The notes under the pieces: generated by a model
What the model was told of the DNA's origin: nothing
What the model saw: the letters and a program-made list of their open reading frames with translations, nothing else
Database searches by the model: none
Translations under genes and position numbers: made by a program
In this document: positions 18,735 to 27,872 of the stretch, in pieces
Position numbering within the stretch: the stretch's first letter is position 1
Layout: each line of letters starts with the position of its first letter
DNA from: Chara braunii
Taxonomy: Eukaryota; Streptophyta; Charophyceae; Charales; Characeae
Direction of reading: 5' to 3'
DNA length: 28,105 nucleotides
Assembly (NCBI GenBank): GCA_003427395.1
Contig: BFEA01000309.1
Coordinates: forward strand, 1,545,508-1,573,612

Positions 18735-19285
18735 TTTTTGTTGTGCGTTCAACAATGACAAATCGCTGCCTTTCCGTTTGTTCAGGCTACATTTTCATGG
18801 ACTTCGCATTGAGCGAAAAGTACGAGGGGTCCGATTGGTGTTCTCATGTTGTGTTTTCTTGAGAAAAATATGCAGTATCTGGTTGTTGTTCTCATGTTGT
18901 GTTTTGTCGCGAAAAAATACGCGGTGTGCCATTGTTGTCCTAATCTTGTTTTTCGATATCTCGAAATCCGGGAAGGACGACACATGAACGAGCAACAAAC
19001 CGTTAAGGAGTGTCTGATTGTTGTTCTGTTTTTTTGGTTGAGCGTTCCATAATGACACGTCGCTGCCTTTCCATTTCTTCGAACTACATCTACATGGACT
19101 TCGCATTGTGCTAAAAGTACAAAGCGTCTGAATGTTGTTCTCGTGTTGTGTTTCCTTGCGAAAAAAAAGTACAAAGTGTCTGAATGTTGTTCTCGTGTTG
19201 TGTTTCCTTGTGAAAAAACTTGTTGTTCTTATGTTTTGATTTCTTGCGAAAAATACCCAGTATCTGCTTTTTGTTCTCATATTGT
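18735..19285. repeat. 297-bp spaced duplication with about 50-bp subrepeats
   Basis: The block with CGCTGCCTTTCC and CATGGACTTCGCATTG at 18745-18870 recurs at 19042-19170, an offset of 297 bp. Inside and after it, TGTTGTTCTCATGTTGTGTTT-like words followed by a GCGAAAAA run recur every 45-50 bp (about 18836, 18882, 19128, 19180, 19222, 19272). No gene is supported. Confidence 0.8.
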
Positions 19286-19299
19286 GGGCGCTGGGGAAC

Positions 19300-19860
19300 T
19301 ACACTTGCGACCGTCGAGACGGACACAACCACGAGTTGAAGGGGTAGTGTCGTGCTCACGCGATGTCGACCAGCATTCGTCGCCGTGTCCGACTCGATCG
19401 TGCGGGTTGTTCTCCCACGAACATCTCTCGTCATCTGTTCTCGTGTTCGATTACTCGACGACCGTGTCATGACGTCCGCTTCCGGCTGTTAAGTCGGAAA
19501 CGACGACGAGTTTGAGGACTGTGCACGTCGTTCATCCGCGACGCTGTTTGTTGTGTCTGGCTCGACGATCGTGTCATGACGTCCGCTTCCAACCGTCGAG
19601 TTCGACACGACAGCGACACTGTGATCTGCCGTCCGCTGCTTGTCGTGTTCAATACGATAGTCGTCGGACAGTGCGTGTGTCTTTCGGCGACCTCATGACG
19701 TGCGCTTCCTTCCGTCGAGTCAGACACGACGACGAGTTGAAGGGACATTTCGGTCGTCGCGCTATATTGCCCCGCTATTGTCCTCGTGCCCGACTCTTTT
19801 CGTCGAGTTCGACACGATGGTCGTCTAGTGTCCCGCTTCTGTTGTTGCATGTTCTTGTCT
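19300..19860. repeat. Irregular repeat with CATGACGTCCGCTTCC and CGACACGA words
   Basis: CATGACGTCCGCTTCC or a one-base variant occurs near 19468, 19576 and 19695, each followed within 10-20 bases by a GTCGAGTTCGACACGAC-type word and sometimes GACGAGTTGAAGGG. It belongs to the same motif family as the arrays at 14.3-17.5 kb. Confidence 0.7.
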
Positions 19861-19904
19861 ATTGTTGTTTTCGATTCCTAAGGTGTTTGCGCATCGGCAA
19901 GGCA

Positions 19905-19944
19905 ATGACTGCGTTCGCACTTGTGCGTTTTCTTTCAGCTGCGA
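19905..19944 (+). other. Likely splice acceptor 5' of the long gene
   Basis: GTTTTCTTTCAG lies about 70 bases before the ATG at 20012 and suggests a 5'UTR intron for the rightward gene. Confidence 0.35.
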
Positions 19945-20011
19945 CTAGCCGCTCGAGACGGATCGCGAGGGGAAGCCAAGCAAACGACGTGCTAGTAGAA
20001 GTTCCGGGAGC

Positions 20012-20818
20012 ATGGAGCAATCTCCGAAAAAAACGAAGGGGACACCGACCGCTGGTGTGGGGACTGATGAGACACCAAGGTCTAAGGGCCAACGAACCCC
20101 GGTGCTGCGGGGTGCACCTTCTACGGGCACTTCTTCCACTCGTGTTCACGGTTCTGGACAGGATGTCGATGTGTTGATGAGTGGCGGGGCTGCGGGTCAG
20201 GAGGGGGTGACTGGTGGTCGGCAGGGGAAATCTGCGATAGACGTTGTGCCCAGGCGTAAAAGGTTTGGTGAAATGTCCGTGGCAGGTATGGGAGACAAGG
20301 TGCCCGTCGTCGACCACAAAGACAAGTGTTGGATGTTGGACTGGGTGGGTGGAATCGGGGAACCCTCGAGTGGACTGGTTCTTTACGTGGTGATCAAAGA
20401 TAACATTGTGCCGATTTGCGGTGTGGTGAAATGGAGTGGACGAGGTTCACCGTTGGCCATGTCGGAGTTGACGAGGGTCCTTAACGCTAAAGGTGACCGG
20501 ACGGCAAATGTCAAACGCCTTGCTCTTCGTTGGGCCAAACACGCTGGGTAGGGCAAGACGCTTTATGATATTTTCAATCCGTCGGGGACGAAGAAATTGA
20601 AGTTGTCGGACCTTCCATCGGTTCTCGCATTCTTCGATAGTAATGTGGTCGTAGGGCAGGAGTCGATGGCGCATCCTGACGACCGCATATCTGAGCCGAA
20701 AAGCATGCTTTTGTCTTCCTTGGAGGCGGCTCCATCGTTGAGACCACTCACTATAGGTGTCCGCCCTCCGCAATCCCTTCGGACTCCCGGTTGCTGCAAC
20801 GCCAGTTTCGAAATCTGA
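20012..20818 (+). pseudogene. 5' part of the long rightward gene, unknown domain
   Basis: ATG 20012 begins a Lys/Thr/Ser/Gly-rich stretch (about 90 residues). A globular-looking region follows, with DHKDKCWMLDWVGGIGEP and YVVIKDNIVPICGVVKWSGRG near 20310-20440. The frame is interrupted by TAG 20549-20551 but continues with GKTLYDIFNPSGTKKLKLSD and beyond. Coding moves to another frame between about 20720 and 20770. No named domain was recognised. The composition before and after the stop is continuous, so I treat it as the N-terminus of the gene carrying the ParB-like and Ulp1 domains. Confidence 0.6.
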
Positions 20819-22835
20819 GCAGATCGGGGAGAAAGGTCCGTGTCACGGCCAAATCGTGCCGTCAGGCCCTGTGAAGTCCAGAACAACATCAACCAAGGAA
20901 CCTTTTTCCTTGGTCCACCCACAACGTTATGATTTCGACATTCCAAGCCGGCCGCAATATTTTGGAGACGACGACGAGGAGAACAGCGAGGAAGATTCGG
21001 AGTGCGATGAAGAACGCGAAGAATATGAGGAGGGTGGCGATGACAGAGGAGAGCGTGGGGAAGAACCAGAAGTAGAGAGTGAGCAAACAATCAGCGAGAG
21101 GGGTGGCGAATTAGAGGGTGGGCGAGGGATTGAATATGAGGATGAAGGGCAAGAAGAGGAAACGACCAGCGAGGGAGGGTATGCAGATGTGCATCGGGGT
21201 CGCGAACGAAAACAACAACTCCCGCCACGACATGGACATTGGGATGAGGATCGAGGGCGCGGGGGAATGCACCACGAAATGACGGTCGTGACGACACATG
21301 CCGATGCAGCACGGTTGGCTGAGAAGAAGAGGAAGATCAGGCAAGGGAGGAGAAGTGCTTTGGACAATAAGAGAACCAAGCAGGAGGGGGGTCACAAACG
21401 CAAGTTGAAACTGCTGCCAATGGATGAGGCAGTGCAGCGTACGAGGGAGGCTGAGGAGGCCATGAAAAAAAAACGCCAGCCAAGAAAAAAAGTAGCGAAG
21501 GGAGGTGTTATGGAAAAAACTTCTGTTTTCTCAGCGGACCACCCACAGTCAGATAAAGACGCTGTGGGCAAGACAGTCACCAGACCGCCCAATTTGCAGA
21601 TTTTGCCGCCTGGTAACTCTTCTGGTCATCTGGGCAAAGGCTTCTTCCTTGAGTTCAACGAGAATGGTAACCAGAGGCCGGACATGCAGTTCATTTATGT
21701 CAAGTTTGACAGGATTCTGGATATCCCAGATGAGGAGTTCAGATATAATCAACGCTTTCTCGGTCAGCAACATGTTGACGAAATTTACGACGCAATGGTT
21801 AAATCGGGTGAGGCATCTATCAGAGAGAGAACGACCAGAGCAGCCGGGGTGAATGTATGTACGTTATATGAGAAGCCTATCCTTTTATTGGTTGGGCTGC
21901 ATGATACAATGCATACTGACGCTTCCGGAACAAATGTGAGAGCAGGAAGAGAGACGCCCGACGAATTCGATCTCCAATCCATGCGCAAGTACTATTGGTA
22001 CCCTCTCAGTGGTCAACATAATGTTGCGGTGGCAAGGAAATGTTTTCAAGAGCGCCCTGACATCGCCCGTGAGCTCCGTTTCGATTCCTGGACTGCAAGG
22101 CCTGTTTACTATCCGGATAGGAGGATGGAGAATTACGACACCTTGAGCACTTTCCAAAATGCGAAGGACAAATGAAATACTCCTCCACACCAGATTGCTG
22201 TCATTCAGGACATACGAAAGTTGTGGCTGGCAGCCGGTCGTCCTGAAGCTATAGGCAGATCTGCTGCAGGCGTCAAAAATGTGGAGTACAGAGAGTTTGC
22301 GGAGTTGGCTCTACGCTCGACCGAGATTGATCATTTGGTTACTATGTCGCTTAAGCAATGGACCAAGGAGTGGTCCGACTTCCTCGGGCCTTACATGGTA
22401 TTGGCAAGGGCGACAGAATAAGTCTTCAACAAGGTGCGATGAGTGTATTCTGCTTGGGAAAGTGGACAGTTGTCGGGGAGAGATGCTGTGAAGCCTGCCA
22501 CCAAAGAAGGTGAATCGGGGAAAGCCCCGAGACCTGGACCCGGATTCGAGTTGAAAAATGGAGTCAGGGTTCCAATGCATTGAATTCAGGGTACTAAAGG
22601 ACCTGGTTGCCTCGTGGCTGTGCACGATCCGAACGTCAGATCATAAAAGGTTATGTCTACGTTGGGGAGGTGTGAGCGGCTTCAACTGTTGCAAGACATT
22701 CTCCCGGGCAGTGTCATACTGACTCCAAAGCTAAGTAAAGTTGCTCACACTGGTGGGAGACATTCTCGTGGAAATGGTGAAGCTGGAAATAGCAATGTTG
22801 AGAATGTTTCACTACTTTGTCTTCATTTCTGACCT
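20757..22835 (+). pseudogene. ParB-like domain with acidic/basic linker
   Basis: The uninterrupted 472-codon part (to TGA 22173) starts with a linker. It turns acidic (Asp/Glu-rich, about 20960-21160), then basic (EKKRKIRQGRRSALDNKRTK, about 21318-21380; more Lys near 21460-21500), suggesting nuclear or DNA contact. From about 21684 comes a ParB/sulfiredoxin-like pattern: VKFDRILDIPDEEFRYN and FLGQQHVDEIYDAMVKSG, then KPILLLVGLHD, then YYWYPLSGQHNVAVARK (GQHNV at 22011-22025). It has the order P-x-x-R-like strand, helix, PI-strand, and G-x-H-N/R with a following helix. In bacteria and phages such domains bind or nick DNA and are often fused to DNA methyltransferases. After TGA 22173 the same frame continues through TAA 22419 and further stops to about 22830. 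The domain call is by pattern only. Confidence 0.5.
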
Positions 22836-24410
22836 TCACAAGAAGCCGTCAGAGTGGAAGGAACCATTCTGATGTGTTCGCTAAGTATCGTGATCAAGGA
22901 TTGACATCTGAGAGGTGGATCGACCAGCGACAGCATTTCAAAGATATGAGCTGGGTGCGGTCATTTCCGGCTACACTTGGAGGAGAGGACGAAAAAGGAG
23001 AAGAGGGCTTCAAGAAAACAAAATTGCTTGCAGACAAATGCCCCGAAGAGTTCATTCAATTTGTCAATAAGTTGTTGCGCAGATCTGAAACCGGGGGTTC
23101 ACAAAGCATTCGTATATCGGGACAAGCGAAATATATACATTTCCAGAAACAGGGCGTGAAATCTGTCTTCGCACCGTTCCAATGGGAACCGAGCAATGTT
23201 TCAAACGAGATGGATTGCAAGGAGATGTATAGAGTCGTCAGACATTTGACGTGCCACACAGCCGTCCTGGATTTGTGCCGCCCAACCCAGATGGGTACAT
23301 GGACTGAACAAGTGTTTGATGGGCTCTGGAAGTTCATGGACATTGTTATGCTTCGTTCCACGCTCTTGTGAGTTCACATTCTTCAGGCGAGTCGCGAGGT
23401 GGGACATTCACTTGGATCTTCTGAAATGGACTCGTCAACAACAAACAAAGGGGAAATTGACATATAAGGTTGCAAACTTGCCTTTGGAGGACAAAGACAG
23501 AATGATGATCATCATGTACTCCAACGACGGGGATTATCATCGCAACACTATTCCCTTGTTTGACGATATTCAAGCTGCGGGTCCATCATCTGGCGAGCAG
23601 GTGGCTGACAAATCGGCACTTGTGCGGAGAGAGAGAAAGCCGAAGATGTTGACTGATGTCGTGGAGAAGAATTTTCCGCTAACAAAATGGAAAATGACAG
23701 GTATGGAACCAAAGGAGAAAGTTGTCTATGATGGTATGGAAAGGGAGCCGAATGCGATGGTGGAGACATTGGAGCATTTTTGTCCTGCGGATGAGGCTGT
23801 CGTTTTCTTGGGAAAAGGTCATGCGGCATTGGTTTGGGAGTTGTTAAAGAGTCACTGTCATTGCATTATGCTGGAAGGGGAGGGTATGAAGTTCGAGTTC
23901 CTCACTCAGTTCATTAACAAGATGGTCGGAACTCGAGATTACTTCACCAAATTTATTAAGTCGCCTCCTCGACATGATGAAGGGCGTGATCTCGTCTACA
24001 AAGTTGACCAAAACATTGTCAATATTTGAGAGTTTATTTTCGAAACAAAGTCGCAACACAGAGGGGAACGTACTTATGTCCTCAGAAGAAGAAAAGTTGA
24101 GACGTTTTTGAGGGGTTATCATAGAGCACCTTCGGAGAGGGAAGTTGCATTTCTTAACGGCTTGGAGATAATGTACTTCGACCAACAAATCGGGGCGTTT
24201 ACAATCGTAGGTTATGCAACTTGTTTTAAGAATGGTGAGGACTTTGATGCCGATGACTCAGAAGAAGAAAGTGTTGATGACACTTTGCAAGCGGCTTTGG
24301 CAAATGACAGACAAATAACTTTTAGCTCGACTTCGAGAAGATGGATGTTCCAAGCACATCGTCCGGTTCTGGAGGAGCTTCAAGTATGCCGGTTTCAACG
24401 GATCCATTAA
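22817..24410 (+). pseudogene. DNA methyltransferase-like region
   Basis: Two joined frames (22817-23371, then about 23345-24029, then in frame past TGA 24027 to 24410) give a protein-like stretch. Near the end, NAMVETLEHFCPADEAVVFLGKGHAALVWELL (in part; about 23752-23850), with the acidic MLEGEG (about 23869), resembles motif I and the following acidic loop of N4/N6-adenine or cytosine methyltransferases of the beta order, in which the SAM-binding motif comes last. Upstream VLDLCRPTQMGTWTEQVF (about 23262) sits where the catalytic DPPY/SPPY motif would be but lacks it, so the enzyme may be inactive or the assignment wrong. Its place after a ParB-like domain matches phage and bacterial ParB-methyltransferase fusions. 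A frame change at about 23350 and the TGA make this copy non-functional. Confidence 0.42.
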
Positions 24411-25273
24411 TGACTCGTTCGTCGACTTCTTCTATTGTTACACCTACTCAGATGGCGGGCAATACGATGACGGTGCCATCCGGAGGCATTCTAGATCCGA
24501 AGGTTCAACCAATGCTCTCCCAGAGTTGTTGGCAAGTCTGTTACCATTTGCAAACAACCCAAGTACTGTTATGGAATTGCTACGCTCTCGAACTCCACAA
24601 CAACCTCCATCTGATGAGCCTTTGGAGTACGAGATTGGGGACAGAATCCCTGCGGACATTGCGCAGCTTCCCGGGCCTAAAGTATGACGATCATACGGTG
24701 ACGGATGATGACACATAGGGTCATCACATTATATGGCACCCCCAACACTTCCAACCTGTATTGGCGAGAGGGAAGTGGGTTATGGTTATAAAAGAAGAAG
24801 GGGAGTGGCAGTTTTGCCTCCACAGACGTATGTCAGAATCAAACTTTCTCAAACACGCCAATAATCAGATTGGCAAGTGACTCCTTCGACTAAATCCGGA
24901 GGTTTCTCAATCAAGGCTAGATGTAAGAAGAGAAGAAATTTTCCAAGAGTTTAAAACATTACAGTGGCTTGAGTATCTGGAAGAGTTTTATGATAGAGAA
25001 ACCAGCCCGGCTTATGGATATAATTGGCATGTCGAAGAAGATCTTGAGCACAGAGAAGGGGAGAGGAAAGGACCAAGCGGCGGATCAACCGGAGGTGCGC
25101 ATGGCAAAGGATTGGGATCGAGGAACGGTGCAAGTGGCAAGGGTACGGGACCAAGCGACGGTGGAAGCGGCAAGGACGCAAGTCGTGGGGAACTGCAAAA
25201 AAATGAAAGGTCTTAGGGGCGTCAAGCAACAAAGGGCAAGGGCATAAGTCATGATGAACTGCGAAAACTCGGA
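24341..25273 (+). pseudogene. Ser/Thr-rich linker and charged region of the long gene
   Basis: Coding sequence continues with two frame changes. A Ser/Thr/Gly-rich linker (24341-24490) leads into a region with LPELLASLLPFANNPSTVME and PLEYEIGDRIP (about 24510-24640). A stretch with WVMVIKEEGEWQFCLHRR (about 24776) and WLEYLEEFYDRE (about 24963) follows. TGA 24878 and TAG 25214 interrupt one frame that otherwise continues directly into the tandem-repeat protein part. A 66-bp duplication links 25211 to 25277: TCT TAG GGG CGT CAA GCA ACA in one copy is TCT CAG GGG CCT CAA GAA ACA in the other, so this TAG was probably a CAG glutamine codon. Confidence 0.55.
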
Positions 25274-25858
25274 ATGTCTCAGGGGCCTCAAGAAACAGAG
25301 CGCAAGGGATCAGGATCGAGCGGCGGTGCGCATGGCAAGGCTTCGGGATCAAGCGGTGGTGGTTTAACTTTCGAAGGGTCCCATGGTCAAGTCGAACACG
25401 ACAGTGGCCTAGCATTGGAGCGCTCCCGCCTTGACCAAGCGAAGAAACTCACGGTCGAGTCGAACTTGACAGTGGGATCAGGATCGATCGCCGGTGCAAC
25501 TGGCAAGGCTTCGGGACCAAGCGGGGGTCGTTCAACTGTCGGTGGTGTTTCATTTGTCAAAGGGTCACACGGTCGTGTCGAACACGACACTCGTCCAACA
25601 CTGGAGCGCTCCCGGCTTGAGCAAGCAAAGAAACCCACGGTCGAATCCAACCCGACAGTGGGATCGGGATCAATCGTCGGTACAAGTGGCAAGGCTTCGG
25701 GACCAACTGGGGGTGGTTCAACTGTCGGCGTTGTTTCACCTGTCAAAGGGTCACACAGTCGAGTCGAACACGACAGGGATCCACTATTGGAGCACTCCCA
25801 GCTTGACCAAGCAGAGAAACTCGTGGTCGAGCCCAACCTGACACTGCAATGGGGATAG
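25274..25858 (+). pseudogene. 62-residue tandem-repeat segment of the long gene
   Basis: This open part encodes repeats of 62 residues. Each has GSH(G/S)xVEHD, then LERSRLDQAKK, then TVESNLTVGSGSI, then GKASGP(S/T)GG. Units begin at 25376, 25562 and 25748, exactly 186 bp apart, and a shorter related Gly/Ser part precedes them. The Gly/Ser-rich and helical halves suggest a flexible spacer between the methyltransferase-like and Ulp1 parts. The VEHD codons contain GTCGAACACGAC, the same word as in the non-coding arrays. A TAG at 25856-25858 breaks the frame, which stays protein-like to about 26060. Confidence 0.65.
25376..25858 (+). repeat. 186-bp tandem repeat, 2.6 copies
   Basis: Units start at 25376, 25562 and 25748 (the last partial). 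They are marked by GGGTC(A/C)CA and GTCGAACACGAC and conserve the reading frame. Confidence 0.93.
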
Positions 25859-26344
25859 ATCGCCGGTGCAAGTGCCAAGACTTCGGGACGAAAAGGCAGT
25901 GTGAGTGGGAAGGGCGTGAGTACAACTAACCAAGTTTGGGCGACCACGATGTTAGTGGGCAACAATGTCACTATGAAAGTGAATATTACTGGTACACTCA
26001 TGAAATTACAGATGTCGTCGTCGACGATGCTAGCCGAAGTGGATACCTTGTCAGACGAAGTTGAAGAACTCCTCTGGATACGAAGATTGGAAATGCGACT
26101 GTTGAGGGCGTAAAGGAGGAAGAAACTCTCCATGTATAGGACATCGAAGAGGATGAAGGACATATAGTACTAAATACACCGGAGCAATGCACATTTGTAC
26201 AATCTGAACAAATGTTTGAACAACCTCAAACACCACAATCTGCTAACCTCGTGATTGGTATCGAGGAATCTCCTATTACGCCATCGCATATGGAAGGTAT
26301 GACAAAAGGTCGTGTTGAAGAGAAACTGAGAGTTAGCCATCGAG
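25859..26344 (+). pseudogene. Long gene, region before intron 1
   Basis: After the repeats the frame carries on (GSVSGKGVSTTNQVW and beyond), shifts at about 26060, and continues with charged sequence (EEDEGHIVLNTPEQCTFVQS, from about 26147) through a TAG at about 26138-26140. It ends at CGAG before the donor GTGAGC (26345). Composition is acidic and Gln-rich; no domain was recognised. Confidence 0.5.
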
Positions 26345-26627
26345 GTGAGCACTTTCTTATCTTAGGAGGAATATCTAATACTATATGCGGATTAGTGGGT
26401 ACATCACATGCACTCATCTCCCTTATGCGTGATATTGTCGATCCCTCAGATGTATTGTTTTTTTACCTAGCTTTGCAACTGTACGTTTACTGAAGAGAAA
26501 AACTACAATATAATGTGTTTTGTATGAAGTGCAATTATCATATATTTTGTATTGGTATTCATGAGTCAGTTTCAATAATGAAAAGTCGAACTTGAACTCA
26601 TAATGTTTTATCTTGTCAATCATGCAG
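26345..26627 (+). other. Predicted intron 1 of the long gene (283 bp)
   Basis: Donor GAG|GTGAGC at 26345 and acceptor CATGCAG| ending at 26627. Joining them keeps one frame, which then runs for about 70 codons with a single TGA (26645). The removed part is AT-rich. An alternative donor, ACT|GTACGT at 26481, joins to a less protein-like frame. Confidence 0.55.
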
Positions 26628-26855
26628 GGCGACGAAAAGAATTGTGAAAAACGACACATGTACACTCGCAAAGGAAGAGAGAGAAGAATATCATTCGTCG
26701 TGGCTTGCAAGCTTTATCAACTTTACCGTTGTTGTCCAAAAATGAGAGAAGAAGTCGTACACCCATGACATTTCCATCTGTGAAGCCAGCTGCCCTAAGG
26801 ATGTTTAAAATTGTTGGAATAAGTCTCATAAAAGGGAAGAAATTGCATCACGCAG
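26628..26855 (+). pseudogene. Basic exon between introns 1 and 2
   Basis: The joined frame is Arg/Lys-rich (SQRKREKNIIRRG, LLSKNERRSRTP) and may hold a nuclear localisation signal. It contains TGA 26645-26647 and ends at a GCAG|GTTGTA donor. Confidence 0.45.
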
Positions 26856-27045
26856 GTTGTAGTTAATCTGTTATGGATAACAACACTGATAGCGAAACAG
26901 ATAGACAACCAAAAACATGAGCTCATGTCTATGTAGTATATCAGTTGACGAAAAGTCCTTTTTTGTATGAAGTCTTAGTCGCTCTATTGTTGTTTATATG
27001 TGTGTTTGTATGCACTGCATGACCATTCGTTTCGGATTCCTTTAG
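26856..27045 (+). other. Predicted intron 2 of the long gene (190 bp)
   Basis: Donor GCAG|GTTGTA at 26856 and acceptor TTCCTTTAG| at 27045. The split codon joins in phase directly onto the Ulp1 frame (TVRLTIEEKEYLEM). The interior is T-rich. Confidence 0.5.
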
Positions 27046-27872
27046 CAACAGTACGCCTTACTATAGAAGAAAAGGAGTATCTTGAAATGATTACCGGCAG
27101 CATTGAAGACAATGAAGAATACGACATTGTCGATTACAAGAGGAGGTGGAAGGTGGAAAGGAAAGACATCATGGTCACCGCCAAGGATGGGGAATGGTTA
27201 AATGATGAAGTCGTCAATCTGTACCTGCTGGCCGTTCAGAACACCAATGACTACATCAAGGTGGATTCGACAAGTGCAGAAGTGACAAGAGATGAAAGTT
27301 CTTGTAGCATTCCATCTGTGCATATTCTAAAATTTTTTTTCTTTCCCAGATTGTCAAAGGCTCAGTCCACTGAAATCACATACTCCGAAGGGACGTGATG
27401 GGTGAAAGACATAAATCTTTTCGATTTTGATTTAGTAATTATCTCTCTCTATTTCGAAAATCATTTCGCCTTAGCTTATGTCAGTATAGATCGTTTTGAG
27501 TGTAAATTCCGCCTCGTAGATTCTCTCCATCGTGTTGACTACGGTCCAGTCCTTGAACTTTTGGCAAGTTTTTTAAGAGCGGCGTTTCATCGACAAAATC
27601 TTCAGGAAAAATATCATGTGGAGGAGCCTACATCCTACTTTGATACATTAGTAGATGAGATTCCTGCTCAAGAGGATCATTATAGTTGTGGTATTTTTAT
27701 GTTAGGTTTTGCATCTTTGCTTGCAAAAGGTCACTTCCCTCCATTCCGTTTCTCACAAGATAGTATTCCTGCTCAAGATAGTATTCCTGCTCAAGATAGT
27801 ATTCCTGCTCAAGATAGTATTCCTGATATGAGACTGAGAATAACATTTGACATTTTTTCCATGGTTAGATAA
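27046..27872 (+). pseudogene. Ulp1-type (C48) cysteine protease domain
   Basis: The C48 family cleaves SUMO and related modifiers, and transposon copies of it are common in plants. The substrate-binding signature WLNDEVVNLYLL is at about 27195. The catalytic residues follow in order: His in NHFALAYV (27462), Asp in LVDSL (27519), Gln in PAQEDHYSCG (27669) and Cys (27687). The Gln-to-Cys spacing of six residues matches the family. A single TGA (27396-27398), in GT*WVKD, interrupts the domain, so it is a pseudogene or needs readthrough. This is the 3' part of the long rightward gene, reached through two predicted introns. Near the C-terminus an 18-bp repeat inserts SIPAQD units. Confidence 0.88.
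27756..27824 (+). repeat. 18-bp in-frame repeat, 3.8 copies
   Basis: CAAGATAGTATTCCTGCT is repeated without change from 27756, encoding QDSIPA units in the Ulp1 C-terminus. Identical copies imply a recent expansion. Confidence 0.97.

Noticed and set aside
20889-21395. Minus-strand open frames rich in Ser/Pro/Phe
   Set aside because: They are the antisense of an acidic and basic low-complexity linker in the plus-strand gene.
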